Assembly: GCA_013398015.1 (NCBI GenBank)
Contig: VZRR01011618.1
Location: 1-64,000, forward strand
DNA from: Oreocharis arfaki
Lineage: Eukaryota > Chordata > Aves > Passeriformes > Paramythiidae
Direction of reading: 5' to 3'
DNA: 64,000 bases
Part shown: positions 28,371 to 43,300 of the stretch, one piece after another
Position numbering within the stretch: position 1 is the first letter of the stretch
How the letters are laid out: each line of letters opens with the position of its first letter
Notes under the pieces: model-generated
Databases searched by the model: none
What the model saw: only the letters and a program-made list of their open reading frames with translations
What the model was told of the DNA's origin: nothing
Program-made: the position numbers and the translations under genes

Positions 28371-31300
28371 GTAGGTGGGCACACCTCGTTTGTCTTGCAC
28401 GCTTTTTGTAGTGCTGGAATGGAGTTCTTTTCTCACCTTGCCTGTTCCTGACTCGATCCCGTGCTGGAAGGGATGGGTGAGGGCAGCGGATGCTCCATGC
28501 CAAGCGTATTTTGGGTGTATGTGGCTCCTGAGCTCTTTGACATCATAGGAAATAAGTGTTTGACCCCACTGCCCCCCATACACCCTCAACAGAGCAGCAC
28601 TGTTCCTTCAGTCTTTCTGTCCCTTCAATCACCTTCTTGTTTTCGGTGGATGCTGGATCCCTGCATGGGCTCTGTGTTGCAGGGAGCCTTGCCCCACAGC
28701 TCTCTCCCTAAGAAGCCCCAAGCCGCTGGCTAGTGTCCTGCTACGTGTCCCTTGTCGCGTGGCCTGGCCTGGCATGGGCTCTTTGTCTGTAACAAAGATA
28801 ATTCTCCTTTCTGAATCTATTGTGTCGTTTTGAGGGGGTGACCCACGCTTCTGGCATCGGTGCCATGAGTTGCACAGGGTAACTGAGCACTTCAGGGGGA
28901 AAATACATCCTTGTGTCGACGATGAAGCTGCTCACCCTTACTCAATTGCACCTCCTTCTTTGTGAAGAATTGCAAATATCTCCCCCTGCTCCCTAGGGGC
29001 TGCTCATGAGTTTAGATTTATATATATAATCCAATATATGTCTAATCAAGCAGACTTGCAATTTCTAGAGAACAAGGTATCTGAAAGACCTGATAATGTC
29101 TGATGCATAGAAAGCAATTGCCTGCTTAGTGCCTGTCCCAGGTGTTCAAGAGAGAAGTATGGATGCTTTCAGATGCATGGAAAAACCAAGCCTTGCAGGC
29201 ACAGCTGCTGTGCCAGGAACTGGGTTTGGGATGTGAGAACCCCAGAGCAGTGGATGATCTTGAACCTCTCAATGGGCATGGCCAGTGGTGATGCTGTTCT
29301 GTTCCCTGCTGACCCTTATTCCTCTAGTGTGGCCATCCCTGTCTGCTATTGAGCACTCCCTTCACCTTCCAGCTGCAGCTGAGGTTGCTGAGCTGAGGAT
29401 GCAGGCGCTGTCCTCTCTGCTGTTCCCATCCCTCCTCCTACCAGGGCTGCCTGGGGTGGCTGCAGCTCCTCAGGGCAGAGGATGGGGTTTGGGTTGGAGA
29501 TGGATGTGGGGTGAAGGTGGCTTCCAGTCCTCCCAGCTTGTCTGGGTCTTGGGGGTAACCCCAGCCGCTGGCTCTCCCGGTCTATTTCACTGGATTTTTC
29601 ACTCGTAAGCACAGTTGCAGCTCTCCGAGGAAAACCTTGTAATGCTGCAAACACCACACTGCCTGACAGCATAATAGCTTTCATGGGGTGTTTTCTTCCA
29701 GCAAGGCAATTGGTGTGCAGAAGGGAAAGGGTGAAGCAATAGATCTTGCTTCTGGGACATCTTGTAAACAGCTGTAAGAGCTTCTCTTCCAGCCAGCTAA
29801 TCTGTGGTGGTGAGATTGGATCCAGGAACGCCGGCTATTAAGCTATGGGTACCCGATAGCTTGTGCTTTTTTTGGTTTTTTTCCTTACTTGGCATCAAAA
29901 GACAACTTTCTGCAAAATGTTGCTAGTGGAAATGTTTATCTGGTGGTCACTGTGACCACTAATTGTACTAATGGGACTGGCAGCCTGACTCTTATCATGC
30001 AAACAGGATAGTTACCAAAGAAAAGAAAATTCCTAACTGGAATGGAGGGGCCAAGGAGGAAGATGGGTGTTTACAGGGAAGTCCTGTAATACTTCCTGAC
30101 CTTTAGCTTGCAGCAGCTATTTAAAAATACACAGTTCAAGGTGTTTTGTGCCAAGAGCTATGTGTTTAAAAGCTGCTGTTCCCATTAGATGCTAAAACTT
30201 AGCAAGTCCTTATTCTAATTCTGTATTTTTAAAATTTATTTATTTTTTAGGATGTACTGTTTGAAACTAATCATTTCTCTTTAGCTGAGATCATCAGGGG
30301 AGGTAGTGGGATTTCAAAAGATACCTGGAGTTTTTCAAGTTCAAAAAGTTTTAAAGTAGTATCATAAACTCTAAAATATCCGCTTTCTTTTGATAGCCGT
30401 TTCACCACCTTATTCCCCTTCCCTCTGTTGCAGCCTAGTCAGGTTATTAAATTTATTAAATAGCTCTTAATATGTTTTCCTTAGCTTTTTTCATTAGCTG
30501 CCCTTTGCTATCTATGTTGCAAGGGTGTATATATGCCAGTCAAATTTTATAGCTCTGCTGCTGTTTATATATCTGGGGTAAGATATTGGAGTGAGTTCCA
30601 CAGATGGCAGTTATGCTGTGGTGGAATCTCAGTCAGCTGATCTGTGTGTATTTTGTACTCCCTTTGCATTTACTTTACAGGTTTGGGAGCAAACTGGGCC
30701 AGGTTTTATTTGCTTTGTAGGCAACAATTAATACTTTTGTCAGGAAATATATATATAGTAGAAGTCTGTCAGTACATACAGTATAATTCTTTATATTATT
30801 CTGTATGTTATGTATGCAGTAAGTGTAGAGATGTCTGTTTTATGTGTCTTAAGTATATATATATGTATATATAGCTATACAAAGTATAGTTATATATATT
30901 ATTGATCTTCTTGTATATGTATACCTTCTTGTATTTGCTTTGGGGAAATCTTTGGGGAATAACATCATTTGGTGGTACCATCATAGCAGTTTGTCTGGGA
31001 GCCCTATTCCAATAATCTCCCAGGAGAGATAAGGTTCCTGGAATTTACATTGCCTTGAATTGAGGGTAAGGGGATGTGTACAGGAAGATCTTACAGCAGA
31101 CCAGTCAAGGTGCTCTCACTTTGACTGCCACCTCCTAACCTGTTGGTACGGGGTGCATCACGTCCCCTGGCTTCTGATTGGACTTCTTTTCACTTCTGCT
31201 TGTGCTCAGCAGCTCTGTTCTCATCCAAAGAGGTGATGATGGATGAGCTGATGATAGCAGTGTCTGGTGTGCAGCAGCTCTAGAGCCTCGAGGGGCTGCT

Positions 31301-34300
31301 GAGCCAACCACAAGCCCTTGGGCTCTTGGAAATCTGGGAGCAGGCATCGATTCTCTTGGCTCGTGGAAGAATACCTTGGAAGGCAGGCCTTAAAGGAGGT
31401 GATTTCAGTGGCACTTAGAAGAGGAGGTGTGAGCACCGCCTGAGCATGCCTTGAAACAGGGCTCTCTGAGGGAGGATGACTCTTGGGGTGGTGGAGGCTG
31501 CCGCAGCCTTTCCATCCACGCTGGAATCTGAGGAATCTGCAAGGTCCAGGAGAAGCTGGAAACAACGAGAAACTGCTGACATGGTGCTGGTAAAATGACT
31601 GGAAATTGCACACTGGCCTGTGGGGTTGCTGTGATCTCTGTGGCAGCCCGGTTTCCACACGTGGGAGAGGAGCATGCTTGTTGAATTTCTCGCAGTGGCA
31701 CCTGACTGCCCAGGCAGAGCAGGACTTGTTGGGTTTGCTGGGGAGAGCAGGGAGCTCTGGAAGTGGTTTCAGTGCTGTCCCCTGAGCTGCCAGGGCAGGT
31801 GTGATAGACAGGTGGGGGTTATGATCGTGATAAACCTACCTGGGTCATTTCAGGGGGGAAAGCTCTTCAAAAGAACATTTGGGAGTACCCGTATGTGGCC
31901 ATGGGGGGGGTTGAATTTCAGAATCATGTTTTCTTTTTTGCTCCTTTGGGGAGCAGTGTGGCAGTGTGCAGAGGCTCCTCTTGTTTGCTAGACGTGTTCG
32001 TTAGGTGGATGAACTGCGTTCATCTGTCCATTACCTATGTGGATGCATTTGTGTGTGTATATGCAAACCAGAGACACACATTAATTAAACTGAAATGTTG
32101 TTTTTGAATAAGTGAACTGAAATTTCCTCAGTGGCACCCTCTCTTTTCCAGCACCTGCTTTTACCCCATGCTCTCCCATCTCAGAAATGTAAGCCTAGAG
32201 AATGAGGAAAGAAAATCAAGGATGTTCCTAAAGGGAACATGTCAAGGTTTTTTTAAATGGAGAAAGCAGGCACATTTCAGACTGAATTAATGCAGAACTG
32301 CATTGATTAAAGCAAAAAAAAAAGTAGAAACATGCCTAGTCAGGAGTTAGATATTAGATACAGCAAGCGCTATTCTCCATTTTTGTAGCGTGAACCAAGC
32401 AATTTGTCTTAAAACTGTCAAACTGATGAGCATGTAATTGTCACGCTGTTGTCTCCATTCATTCTGCCTGCTTGTGTGCATTCGCCTTTGTGAGCTTGTT
32501 AGCACCGAGGCCGGACCGCCGCTGCCCGGGGGGCTGGGGCAGCCAGGGCTCCTGACAGGGGCTGGGGGACCTTCCCAGCCAGTGCTCCTCTGTGGCACGA
32601 AGCAATGTTTGGGGTGGTTCTTGCTTGTGAGGGGTGTCTGCTGCACGTCTTGCCCAAGCAGGCCTGCGGGCATAGGGTTGGCAGGTATGTGGGCACCCTG
32701 AATTGCTTAACTAACCGCAGGGTGTTCCCTGCTTGGGGAAAACTGGGGCTTGAAACGGCATGCTGTGTCTGAGCTGCTGTGGGGCTGCCTTTTGGTGTGG
32801 TTCCTCATGAGCTGTCTGGACCTGTGCACTGCCCTTTACTCCCCAGATCTGCTCATCCTTCTTCCCTTTCACTGAACCTGCACGAGCCTTGATTTTCTCT
32901 GTCACAGAAAACCTTGCACTAGAGTTGGGTGGTACCTCGTAGCCCTGGTTTTGGCTTTGGGTTTTGACCTCTGGGTGCAGATTGGGTGCTTGTTTGCAGG
33001 GTGCAGTGGTGATTGCTGGGGCTTTCCCAAGGCCACCATCACCCCCCTGCTCAGTGTTACTCTTCCTGGGTAAGAAATCAAGGAGAAGTAGGGGCCAGTC
33101 CTGCACCCCTGGGTGCTGACCTGCACCACCCTCCCCTTGGGTGCTTGCATCCCTGAGGGTGGGTATTTTCTTCTACCTCAGGTAATACGGCTTTTCACCG
33201 AGCAAGAAAATAGCTGGATTTGATTGGATCTGCAGCTTAGCAATTCCTGCCCTTTGTCAAGTCCTCTGGACCCATTTTAGAAGAGAGTTTAGAGAAAACA
33301 GCTGGGTCAAGCAAGGGGGACCTGGGGGAGGAGCGCAAAGGTGCTGCTGACCTAAAAGTTGTGTAGGGGCTTTCCCCTGACCTCCTGGACTTCCTTAGGA
33401 GTCTTTGGAGCAGACCCTGGGAAACACCTGATAGAAGCTTCAGTTATGTGAGCAGCCCTAAATATTGTCCTATGTGGATGCTTCTCTCCAATGTTAATTA
33501 CTTGAGCATAACTAAAAGTTCCAGCTGCACCCCTGGGCTGTTTTGTGTTGCTTTTTGCACAGCCGGACTGTCCTTTCTAATAGGTGGCAGCAGAAATGAG
33601 CTGTCGGAGGTGCTCGCCTCTGTAGTCTGGGTACTGGGAGAGCAGGAGAGCACCTCCCCCTGGGTGCCCTGCTGCTGGGTGGATAGGCCCAGGGGAACAC
33701 GTGGACCCCACCAGCTTTTTGCTGATATCAGGTAAAACCACACCCGAGAGATACCCTTCTTCAAGGCTGCCTGAAATGTGCAGCTCTGAAAGGCTGGGCG
33801 TTGTTTTCAGTTTTGTGAGGGATTCTGATTTTTATTTAGTCATGCTGGAGATGATTTAAATAGTCCCAGTCCTCCTTTTTTGGAAGTTCATCTGTTTACA
33901 CGACGTGTTCCAAGAAATTTGTGTTTGTATCCGTCTGATGTACCGTCGTCGGTTTCTTGGCTGGACCCGGCAGCTGCATGCTGGAATGCAAATCTCGCAT
34001 TTTTCAAATAGCGTTGCGACCCTGTAGTGAGAAAAATGCAGCTGGAAGCCTCTGTCTGTCTCCCAGGGCCCTGTATCTAAGCCTGTCCTTGAGGGACCCC
34101 TGGAGATCACTCCACGAGGATCTGTCAGGATCCTCTCCCTCCTTGATGTCTCTCCTGTCCTCTGCCATGCTGGAGCTTCAGCAATAAGTGAGGTTTATTC
34201 AGCCCCACACTGGTTTTCGCTGCACAGCTGAAGGAGGGGCTGGCATGGCTGCAAGCATCTTCTCTGCATTATTTCACATCATATTAGTTCCTTAGCCCTG

Positions 34301-37300
34301 GAGCTGAAGAGGGTTGTCTCTATTGTTGTAGTGCAGAAATAAGTAGGAATCGACTGTTGAAAATCCAGTAAGTTTTGGGCATGTGACTTGTTCCTTTTGG
34401 CACTTTTGGGGAGAAAAAAAAAAAAAGGCATTCTAACAAACAGGCTCTTTGCAAAAGGGTGCATTGTGTTCCCGGCTGTTCCTGAGTGCTGCCCTGCACA
34501 AGGCTGCTTTGTGCACCACGCGCGGGGCTCCCAGCAAGGGCTGGAGCTCTGGCATGGGTGCTGGGAGACTCCTCTGGGAGTGAGCCACTGCCTGCACCTT
34601 GCTGCCTCTGCCTGACTGCCTGTGGTGGGCACAGACTGCATTTTAGCTGTCTCTGAAGCAAACCAAGTGCTTTGCCTTGCTCTCCTGTAGCCAGGGCTGG
34701 GAACAGGTGCTGCTGCTGTGGCTATGCTGAAAACACAGGCTTAGTTTTCTGTTTCAGTGCTCTGCGAGCAAATTCGGTGTTCAAATCCTCACAGAATTTC
34801 CTTTTTTGGTTGATCCCTTTGAAAGGCTCAAGGCTCAGTGCACGCTCCTTCCAAGTACAGTCATCCCAAAGGACACCAGCTTCTCCTTGTCATCTCCTAG
34901 TTGTTAGATCCCCGCATGTCAAAGCAAAGCAAAGCCCCTGCTGTGGGATTGCTGTATTCCCCTCCACTTCCTTTTTGTCCGTTCTTCACCCCCCAGGATT
35001 TCGGCAGCACAAAGTCCATCACATCCCGGTGCGACTTCCTGCAGAACCTGATAGCAAACGGCTGTGCCGGAGCCATCGAGAACCCCAGCAGCAGCATCAG
35101 CGTGCTGCAGAACGTCCCCCTGAGCAGCAAGGGCTCGGGACAGAGCCACCTGGACGTCACGCAGATCACGCCTCAGAAGGTCGCCTTGAATCTTCGTCCT
35201 GGTGAGTCCTCAGCGGCTCCATGGGGTGTGGGGAGAGGGAGGAAGGGTGGCCAGGGCATGCCAAGAGCATGTTGTAGCTCGTGGCCTTGTAGCCCACTAA
35301 AGCAGGTGACTGCTGGCCCCTTCAATACCTGTGAACTCTGGTGGTGCATCACAAACAGGTTTGGGGCTGGGGCACAGGTTTGGGCCACTGTGAGAGGACA
35401 AATGCTGTTGGGCAAAGTCACTCAAAGCCCACCCACAACTACTACCAATAATGGTCTTAACACTTGCATGTGTTTAAAAGGAACCTGCTCAGCTTAGAAA
35501 TGGAATCACTGCGTGGAAGGAGTTAAAATAACTTTGGTTCCTCCACTAAGCGGCCAGGGCATGACTCTAAACTGAGAGAGCTCCTTCTATAAATTGGAAA
35601 CAAACCCACATATCTGTTTTCTCTTGGTATGCAAAAGAGCTATGGGATCAAGGCAGAAGATGGAGAGTTGAACTTGTGACTCAGGCCTTGGACTGTAGCC
35701 AGGTCCCTCTTTCACTCTCCTGAGCCATCACTTCCCTTCAATCTCTTCCTTTTAATTAAAAATTAGAAGGGAATGGCTCATCTGAGCCATACAAGCATGC
35801 TTGTTATCAAAAGTTTTTGCATGGTGATGGGAGGCTTTAATGTGGGTTTAGAATTCTTGCAAAAATTTGGCAGCTGACATTTCTGAAGAGGGGAAAAAAA
35901 GCTCTTTATTGCAAAGATAAGAAGCAAATATAAAAGCTTGATTCATTATAAGCGATTGGTGTGGGTTTCTAAGGCTTACAGTTTTGTGACAGCTCTTGTG
36001 AGCATAGAGAAAAGCGAAATATTGATGTTTTTCCCAAGAAAAACAGGGGTTTGAGCTGCTGCTCATGCTACCAGTGCTCTCCCAGAGCCTACCAGTTGCT
36101 TGCAGGAGTTTTTGTTTTAGCTGTGTAAGTTAGAAGTTGTCATGTTTCTCAGCTAACTTCCTTAGCTGTCATCGGTCAAACTCTCAAATGTAAAAAAAAT
36201 TGCTTCAAAGCCTTAAAATCAGATACCTGAGAGCAGTCACATCGGGATGCATGGCTTCTGCCACTGAATGTTGTGTTGAAAAGGGAGCAAAAGGGAGTTG
36301 TTATTACTGCTGTTCCTTGAGGCAGTTCCTGGCAGAAAGGGCTGGCTCAGCTTCCACCTCTCACCTCCTGCACATCCACTTCCATGCGCAGTGCCCGGTG
36401 CTCAGCCAATTCCGCTTTCCCCATCCCTGGTAGTTTTGCCCATCCAATGTCCACCACTCCAGCTGGTGGCAAGGTGTGGGGATCCATCTCCCTGTGGCTT
36501 CCTGGGGTCTGTGCTCTTGGAAACCTTGGACTGCACAGGGCTGGTGTGCTGCTTCTGCCCACCATTGAGGGGACCACGCTCAGGGCCATCCTCAGTTCTT
36601 TGTGATGGAAAAGCCCTCCAGGTGTGGGCTGAGCTGCAGGAATCACCCTGAGGACCCCTGCAGCAATTCCCATGCTGAGCCAGTGAACTCCCCTCCCTGT
36701 GCTCCTCTTGCAGAGCATCAGAGTCATTGCAGGAGGAGGGACAAACCTAGACATTTGTAATAATATCTCCCACTTTTGCTCTCTTTTTGATGTTGGGCAG
36801 CACTTCACTTTCGGGCCAATGACTTCCTAAACCCTTGTATTAGCAGCCCCAGTTTAAATTATCCATTAATCCTTGATCTTGGGAGAATGGGTTTCACCCT
36901 GTGAAGCCAAGACAAAAAGGAGACAATGCTGATTTAATTTTGGGCATGAGGGGTGTACTATTTCAAAGATGGATTCACGAGGCGGTCTTTGGCAATGGTG
37001 ATCTTTTATTCTTAGACCACTAAGCAGAAGCAGAAGGGAGTGGATTGTCAATTGTTTGCTGTTCCCACCCAGGCAGTTTGATCTCATCATCCTGTGGCAG
37101 AAGTCACATCCCCAAATCTGTGTCTTCAGCTAAACTCCAAAGGCCCTTAATTGATGTCCTTACCAGGGTAGCTTTTATATTGAGCATTTAGTTTCTATAA
37201 TACTGCTTTTTAATCTTGAGTCCAGCTATAGAGCAGTGTGTCCTAGTTAAATGAAATAGAAATAGTGTAAAAGGACTTAAAAAATGAATAGATGCAAGCT

Positions 37301-40300
37301 GTGTTGCCCATCAAGCCTTAAGCCTCACCAAGCAGGAATAAGCTGGATAAGGATGATTGTAGAGTTTATGTTCTTAAATCGACCAAAATAAATTTTTCCA
37401 GTTTCTGCACTGCCTTTTTGTGATGGTATCCAAGAAAAATTTCTGAACTAAACTCTAGGTTTAAAACTTTTCAGTAAAAGCCCTAAGGAGAGGATGGTGG
37501 CGACAGTACGTGAGGGAGGAGGAGGCTGGATTACCCCTAGAAGTGTGAGAGTAATACTGTCCACAGAGAATAATAAATTCTTTTGCACTTACATCTACAT
37601 ACATTAGCGATATTTTCTCTGACATAATTGGTTTTTGCAGTTAGGAGTGAAAGAAGAACCAGCCACAGGATCCTGTTGGTTTTAGTGCTTCTCAGGGACT
37701 AATAAATTCGTAACTATTAAGAGAAGCTTGTTTGATCTCAGCATCCCAAATACCCTTTCTGGCAGGAAGAACAGTGTTTTGGAAATGAAAATGTTGCAAA
37801 ATACAGAGGACACATCCCCTTTCCCAGTGGGAAAAATATGTAGGGATGAAAAATAGGGGCATGGGAATGAATTTTCCCAGATTTAAACACATTTGTGCAG
37901 CACTGAATTAAAGTCAAGCTTGCAATCACAGTCTTTTACCCTCAATCAGTGCTAACAGGTTTTGCCCTACATGCATTATATTCTTCTTTGTTCCCCCACA
38001 AAATCCATGCCAGGTACAACGTGAGGCCCACCTGGAGCACCTGCTGTGCTCCCCTGTGCCGGCAAAGTCCTGCTCTTGCTGGACAAGAAAGCTGGGGAGA
38101 AAAAGGAGGAATATTTATGGCATGAGCTTCCTGCTTCCTACAGCTGGGCAGTATCTACAGGTGCATGTTTGCACAGGGTGCCTCCTGCAGCCCTGCCTTT
38201 TCCAGGTGGGGTTGTAGCAGACTGCAGGGAAATGCCTAAAGAGAAGGAGGGTGTTGTCTGAGGAGCCCTAGCTCGGTGCAGCCTACCCCAGGTGCCTGGC
38301 AGGGCTGTGCACTGCCAGCATGGCAGTTTTAGGATGCTATTGCTGCTGCTGCTGGGCTGGAAGTAAGTGGGAGCAGCTGTGCTGCTGTGCACAAGGAGAA
38401 GAACAACAAATCAGTTAGGGAAATGTTTTCACAAGACTGAAAAATGTGAGTTTCATTTCTGTGGAAGAAGAGGAGAAGCCACAAGTGTTTTGCAGAACCT
38501 GCCACTGCCCCAAGTTTAGCCTTGGCCATGAAGGGCTGGGAGAGGGCACTAGTGGGAGCTTGGTTTTGAAAGGATCCAGCTCCCTGGGGCTGAGACCCCA
38601 CTGAACAGGAAAAGAGGCCAAGGCGGCAGCTAGAAACATGGGATCTCCAAACCAGCCTGGCTTGTGAAGTTGAGGTTTGGGGTTTTATTTGGACCCCTCC
38701 CTTAGCAAAATGAAAGGCAAACTTTTGCTGCCTGCTGTCTGGCTCCGCCAAGGTCCATCTGGTGTGAAATTGGTAAGTTCACTTTGAAGCCACTTCAGCT
38801 TTTTTGAGGCACAGGCATTCTTCCCTGGCACCCCTTCCAGATTTCTAGTGAAACCAGCATGGCAAAGGGGAAGGTCAGGGACAGGTTTTCCTCTGCTTCT
38901 CTTCACATCTGCACAGCCTGTGACTTGGCCCTGTCAGCTCCTTCCCTTGTGTTCTTCACTTCAGGAAGCTTCGCCTCTGCTTCAGTGCTTCCCTGGGCTA
39001 CCCTAACAACTTTCTATTCCCAGTTCACTTCCCTTTTGCCCTGATTTCTCCAGCTCTCTTTTTTGGGGGGGGAATCTCCTTTTTCAAAGACGTTTCTTCT
39101 GTGTCTCCTTCACCTTGACATCCTTGCACAGCTCAGAGGACATCTTGCATTCACCTCATGCTGGCTCTTTTCTCCTGATACTCTTCCTTCTCCTGCTCCA
39201 CCTCCTTCTCTCTTTTGTGCAGGACTTCTTGGACCGCTCCTGGTTTGCTTTGAGAGTGTACCCAAGTAAGCATGGGCAGTGTTTCACTAGTCTATGAAAC
39301 ATCCATTTAAGGTTCATTCTGCTTTTCCTTCCCGTTTTCTAGGAAAACAACCTATGACTGCACACAGGGCAGTGTGCTTTTTGTGTCCCTCCCTTAGATG
39401 TTCTGTCAGATGAGATGGAGAGACCCTTTCCCACACCTCTCAGGAGCTAAAACAGAGACACGCACTCCATGTCTTTTTCTTGCCAGCCAGTACACTACAC
39501 AGCTTAAGAGGACCCAAAGTCAATACCTGTTTTCCTGCCAGTCTCCTAAGAGATGTATTTGGAAAAGCTTATTCCCCTCACCGTCTTCTTTTGAAAAGTG
39601 ATCTGTCTGCTCTGCGGGGGGAAAAAAAGAAAGTGTGCAGTCTGGATTTTCATGTGTGCTGGGAATTTGCTTTTGGCCGTGCTCAACCTTCGTGTGTGTG
39701 CAGGTGACCAGACCTCGTTCCGAGTTCAGGTGCGGCAAGTGGAGGACTATCCCGTGGACCTCTACTACCTGATGGATCTCTCCCTGTCCATGAACGACGA
39801 CCTGGATAACATCCGCAATCTGGGGACCAAGCTGGCTGAAGAGATGCGAAAGCTCACGAGCAATTTCCGCCTGGGGTTTGGCTCTTTCGTGGACAAGAAC
39901 ATTTCTCCTTTCTCCTACACAGCACCAAGATACCAAAACAATCCCTGCATTGGGTAAGTGGTGGGTGCACCCTAAAGGTGCAAGCCTTCTGCTTGCACAG
40001 AGCCTGGCTGCAGTCTTCACGTGCCTTTTTGCTTTAAATAATGAACCACAATTCAGCCCTGGCTTTTGGGAATGATGATTAGCCATGGCTGTTGCTGTGA
40101 TACTTGAGCAATTCAAAATAGGACAGCTTCTAATTTTGCTGTGGCTGTTGGGAGATCTGTGCGTTTAGACATGTGAAACTGTTGTACCAGGGAGCTTGGA
40201 GCTATTTTTAAGTACCTGAAAAGGATGCAGACATAGCAGTCTTTTTTACAGGCTTTAAGGAAAAGGAGTCAGAGCCAGAAATTCCTGATTTCTGATCCTA

Positions 40301-43300
40301 GCTCTGAGTCATAGTTTGGCGCTGAGTAAATCAATTAAGCTTTTTGTCTGCATTTTACAGATAAGGAGACCAAGGCAATGTAAATCCTTCTCAACAAAAG
40401 TGTTTGGAGGAACTGAGATTTTCGATGGCCTATAGTGCTGATTAATGAGTTCTTGTAGAGTGTTTTGAAGGTGGCAGGCAGGATTTTTCATCTTTATTGC
40501 TGTGAAAGGAAAGCAAACTGACAGTTACGAAAGACACAATGATGTGGTTTACTTTGTGGTGATATCAGAGCCTTCGTCTCTTTATTTCGTTTTTTTTGCT
40601 CGTGTCTTTGCAAGAGTCTTTTTGTTTGCCTTTTGAACACCAGGGTCGGGATCAAGTCCATTGAATTGAGGATTATGCCAGAGTGAAATTGGGTGAAGGG
40701 AAGGGTGTCCAGGCTCAGATAGGTTTGGGTGTTGGAATCAAAGGGTGGATACAGCAGCAAATGCCCTCCTGGGAGAGTGTCACCACTGACACCTTTGTAG
40801 TCCCCATCTTCACCTCATCCGTCAGTGGGTGCTTCCTAGTCATATTAGGGCAGTGAGGATAATACTTTTATTTGAGCCATTTGTGGATACTTACATTGTA
40901 AGATCACCTCATGCATGCATGCCAAGCTCTGTGCATGCTCTAAGTATGAGAGGCAGATAAAGAGAGCTTGCATCAGCTGTGAGTTTCTAGGCCAGCTTTT
41001 GGCACTGACCAAGCATTGGCATCTCACTGCACACTCCTTGCTGACCAGACAAAAATTATCCAAATTCTCTTTTCACCAGTTCTGTCCAGGGTGGAAAATC
41101 AAATGGATTTTAACACCGAAAACTCTTGCTTTAATCATGAGGCAAAAGTGACCACACTGAGTCAGGAAAGTGGCTCTGCCACAATGGCATTGCACACCAC
41201 ACTCTTCGTGGTGCTTCTCCCAGAAATTTGGCATAGCCTCTGAGGGATCCCCTCAGTCATCTCTGTCATCCTCAGTCTCTGACACCTGCTCATGTTGCCT
41301 TTGGGCTGGGGAGAGGGTCAAGCTGGAGAAATCCTAGAAACTTTGTTTGGCTGGTATGTGATTTAATTGGAGTGACACAGCTTTGGCCAACTGAAACAGA
41401 GTGAAAGATGCAGTCACCTCAGCTTTTCCCACCATGATCCGGCTATCTGCATGTTCTTTTGGCTTTACCCAGGTGGTTGCTTTTCTTTCTGTGGGTTACC
41501 TTAAGCCAGCCTGGTCTTGGGAAGACATTTAGGAAGGATTGCCCGTGGCAGCTCATCTGGTTGGTGCTGCCTTCCAGTTTCCATGGGTCTCCTCTTCATC
41601 CAAACCAGAGGTGCTGGCTCTCTGGTCTCTGATGCAATCTCCTTCCCCAGCCTGCTCTCTGAGGGGGCTCTGGCTGCTGCCATGTGGCTCACTGGTGCAG
41701 TGAGGTGGGTTGCCAGGCATGGTTTTGTTTGCAGCTATTTCTGGTGTCAAGCAAACAGTTCAGCATCTAAGAAAAGCTGCAAGTAAACACGAGCTGTGGT
41801 GGGTGCTTTTTGCCCCTGGTCCAGGCTCTCCCCTCCTCTTCTTTGTGATGGTGACTGACTTGCAGGTCTGGGTGGGGTGCAGCCCTCTTTCCCTTGTGTC
41901 TCCATCACGCCTGCTCCTGACTCGGCATCCTGATGGGCTAAGGGCAGCTTGATGAGACCCCGCAGTGCAGAGGTTTCAGACATATCCAACTCCCTGCCTT
42001 GCCCTGGGTGCGAGTAGGATGCAAGTCTGGAGATGGATCATGGATCAAAAGGGATGGCTCTAATTGCCACCCAAGCCCAGGGCAGTGAGACCTGCTCTGT
42101 GGTTAGGTGTGTGTGGCTTCATGGATGGAAATCCCTGCTCTGGAGTCCCTTGTGAGGGATTTGAGTTCTTGGTGATGGTAAATCTTAAATACTCCTTCAT
42201 GTAAAAAGCCTCTTGCAACTTACCCATAGTGGGTCATGTGTCAGCAGAGGCTTTTAATTGTACTCTGGGTTCTACGTTTGAAGATAAGAGTGAATTAGTG
42301 CCAGGCCAACTCCTTTTTAAACACATTTCTTTTTAACCCTTCCCATCCCTCTCCCCTGCACACACTCACTGATTTCCCATGTCACAGGAGCTGCTCTGGT
42401 GAGCTCTCCAGGTGAGCACCTAAACTGCCTTCTCATGGTTTTGTATGGAAAAAAAAAAGGTTTCCTGGTAGCTTGCCAAAACATTTCTCTGCCTTAGGGT
42501 GCCCCTCCTACCTTTCTGCTCTGGTGGTGTCCTGGGAAGCAGAGGTGGTGTTTGCTCACTGGCTTGCAGGGAGAGTGGGAGGAAGCATGAGCTGTTGTTA
42601 TTATTTCATCTCGTACTGGGCAGTTGCCAGGTGCCTGGTGATGTGCAGTAGGTGAAGGGTGGCTCATACTGGCAAGAAAACTGGATGACACAGTGAAAAT
42701 CCATACTGCAGAAGAGGGGAAAGGTAGCTCTTGGCAGTGATGCTCCTGCCCTTTGACACCAGCCCACTGGTTCTGCAGGCATGGGACGTGGCTCCCATGG
42801 CCCTCCTGGGCTGCTGGGGAGGGTGGATCTGCCAAAACACAGCCTCTCTATCACTAGGCCGCATCCCTGACTGCAGATTCCCAGTGAAAACCCCTTTATG
42901 AGTGCTGAAACTGCAGAGCTGCATGGCTCAGGGTGGGCTGGTGCTCAGTGTCTCTGCTCACACTGTATGTGGAGAGAGATGTTCAGTCCTGCTGGGATCT
43001 CTGGAAACTTCAGCTTCTCAAAACCCCTGACAGGAAGAAAAAAATACAGGCTCTACTGGACGGTTTTGTAGAGAAATAGCCAGAAATTGAAGTGTCCAAA
43101 ACACGAAGCATTGTGAAAGTATTCCAACCCTCTGAACAGAATTCTGAAGACCAACCTGGTAGAGCCGTGAGCTTCTGCAGCTCTTGGCTGCGGGTGTGGT
43201 TCCTCCCAGCTGACCACTCCTCTGTTCTTCCCACAGCTATAAGCTGTTCCCCAGCTGTGTCCCATCGTTTGGCTTCCGCCACCTCCTGTCCCTGACGGAT

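Noticed and set aside
34672..35205. 177-codon plus-strand frame overlapping exon 3
   Set aside because: It is in a different frame from the conserved integrin exon at 34997-35201 and shows no domain of its own.
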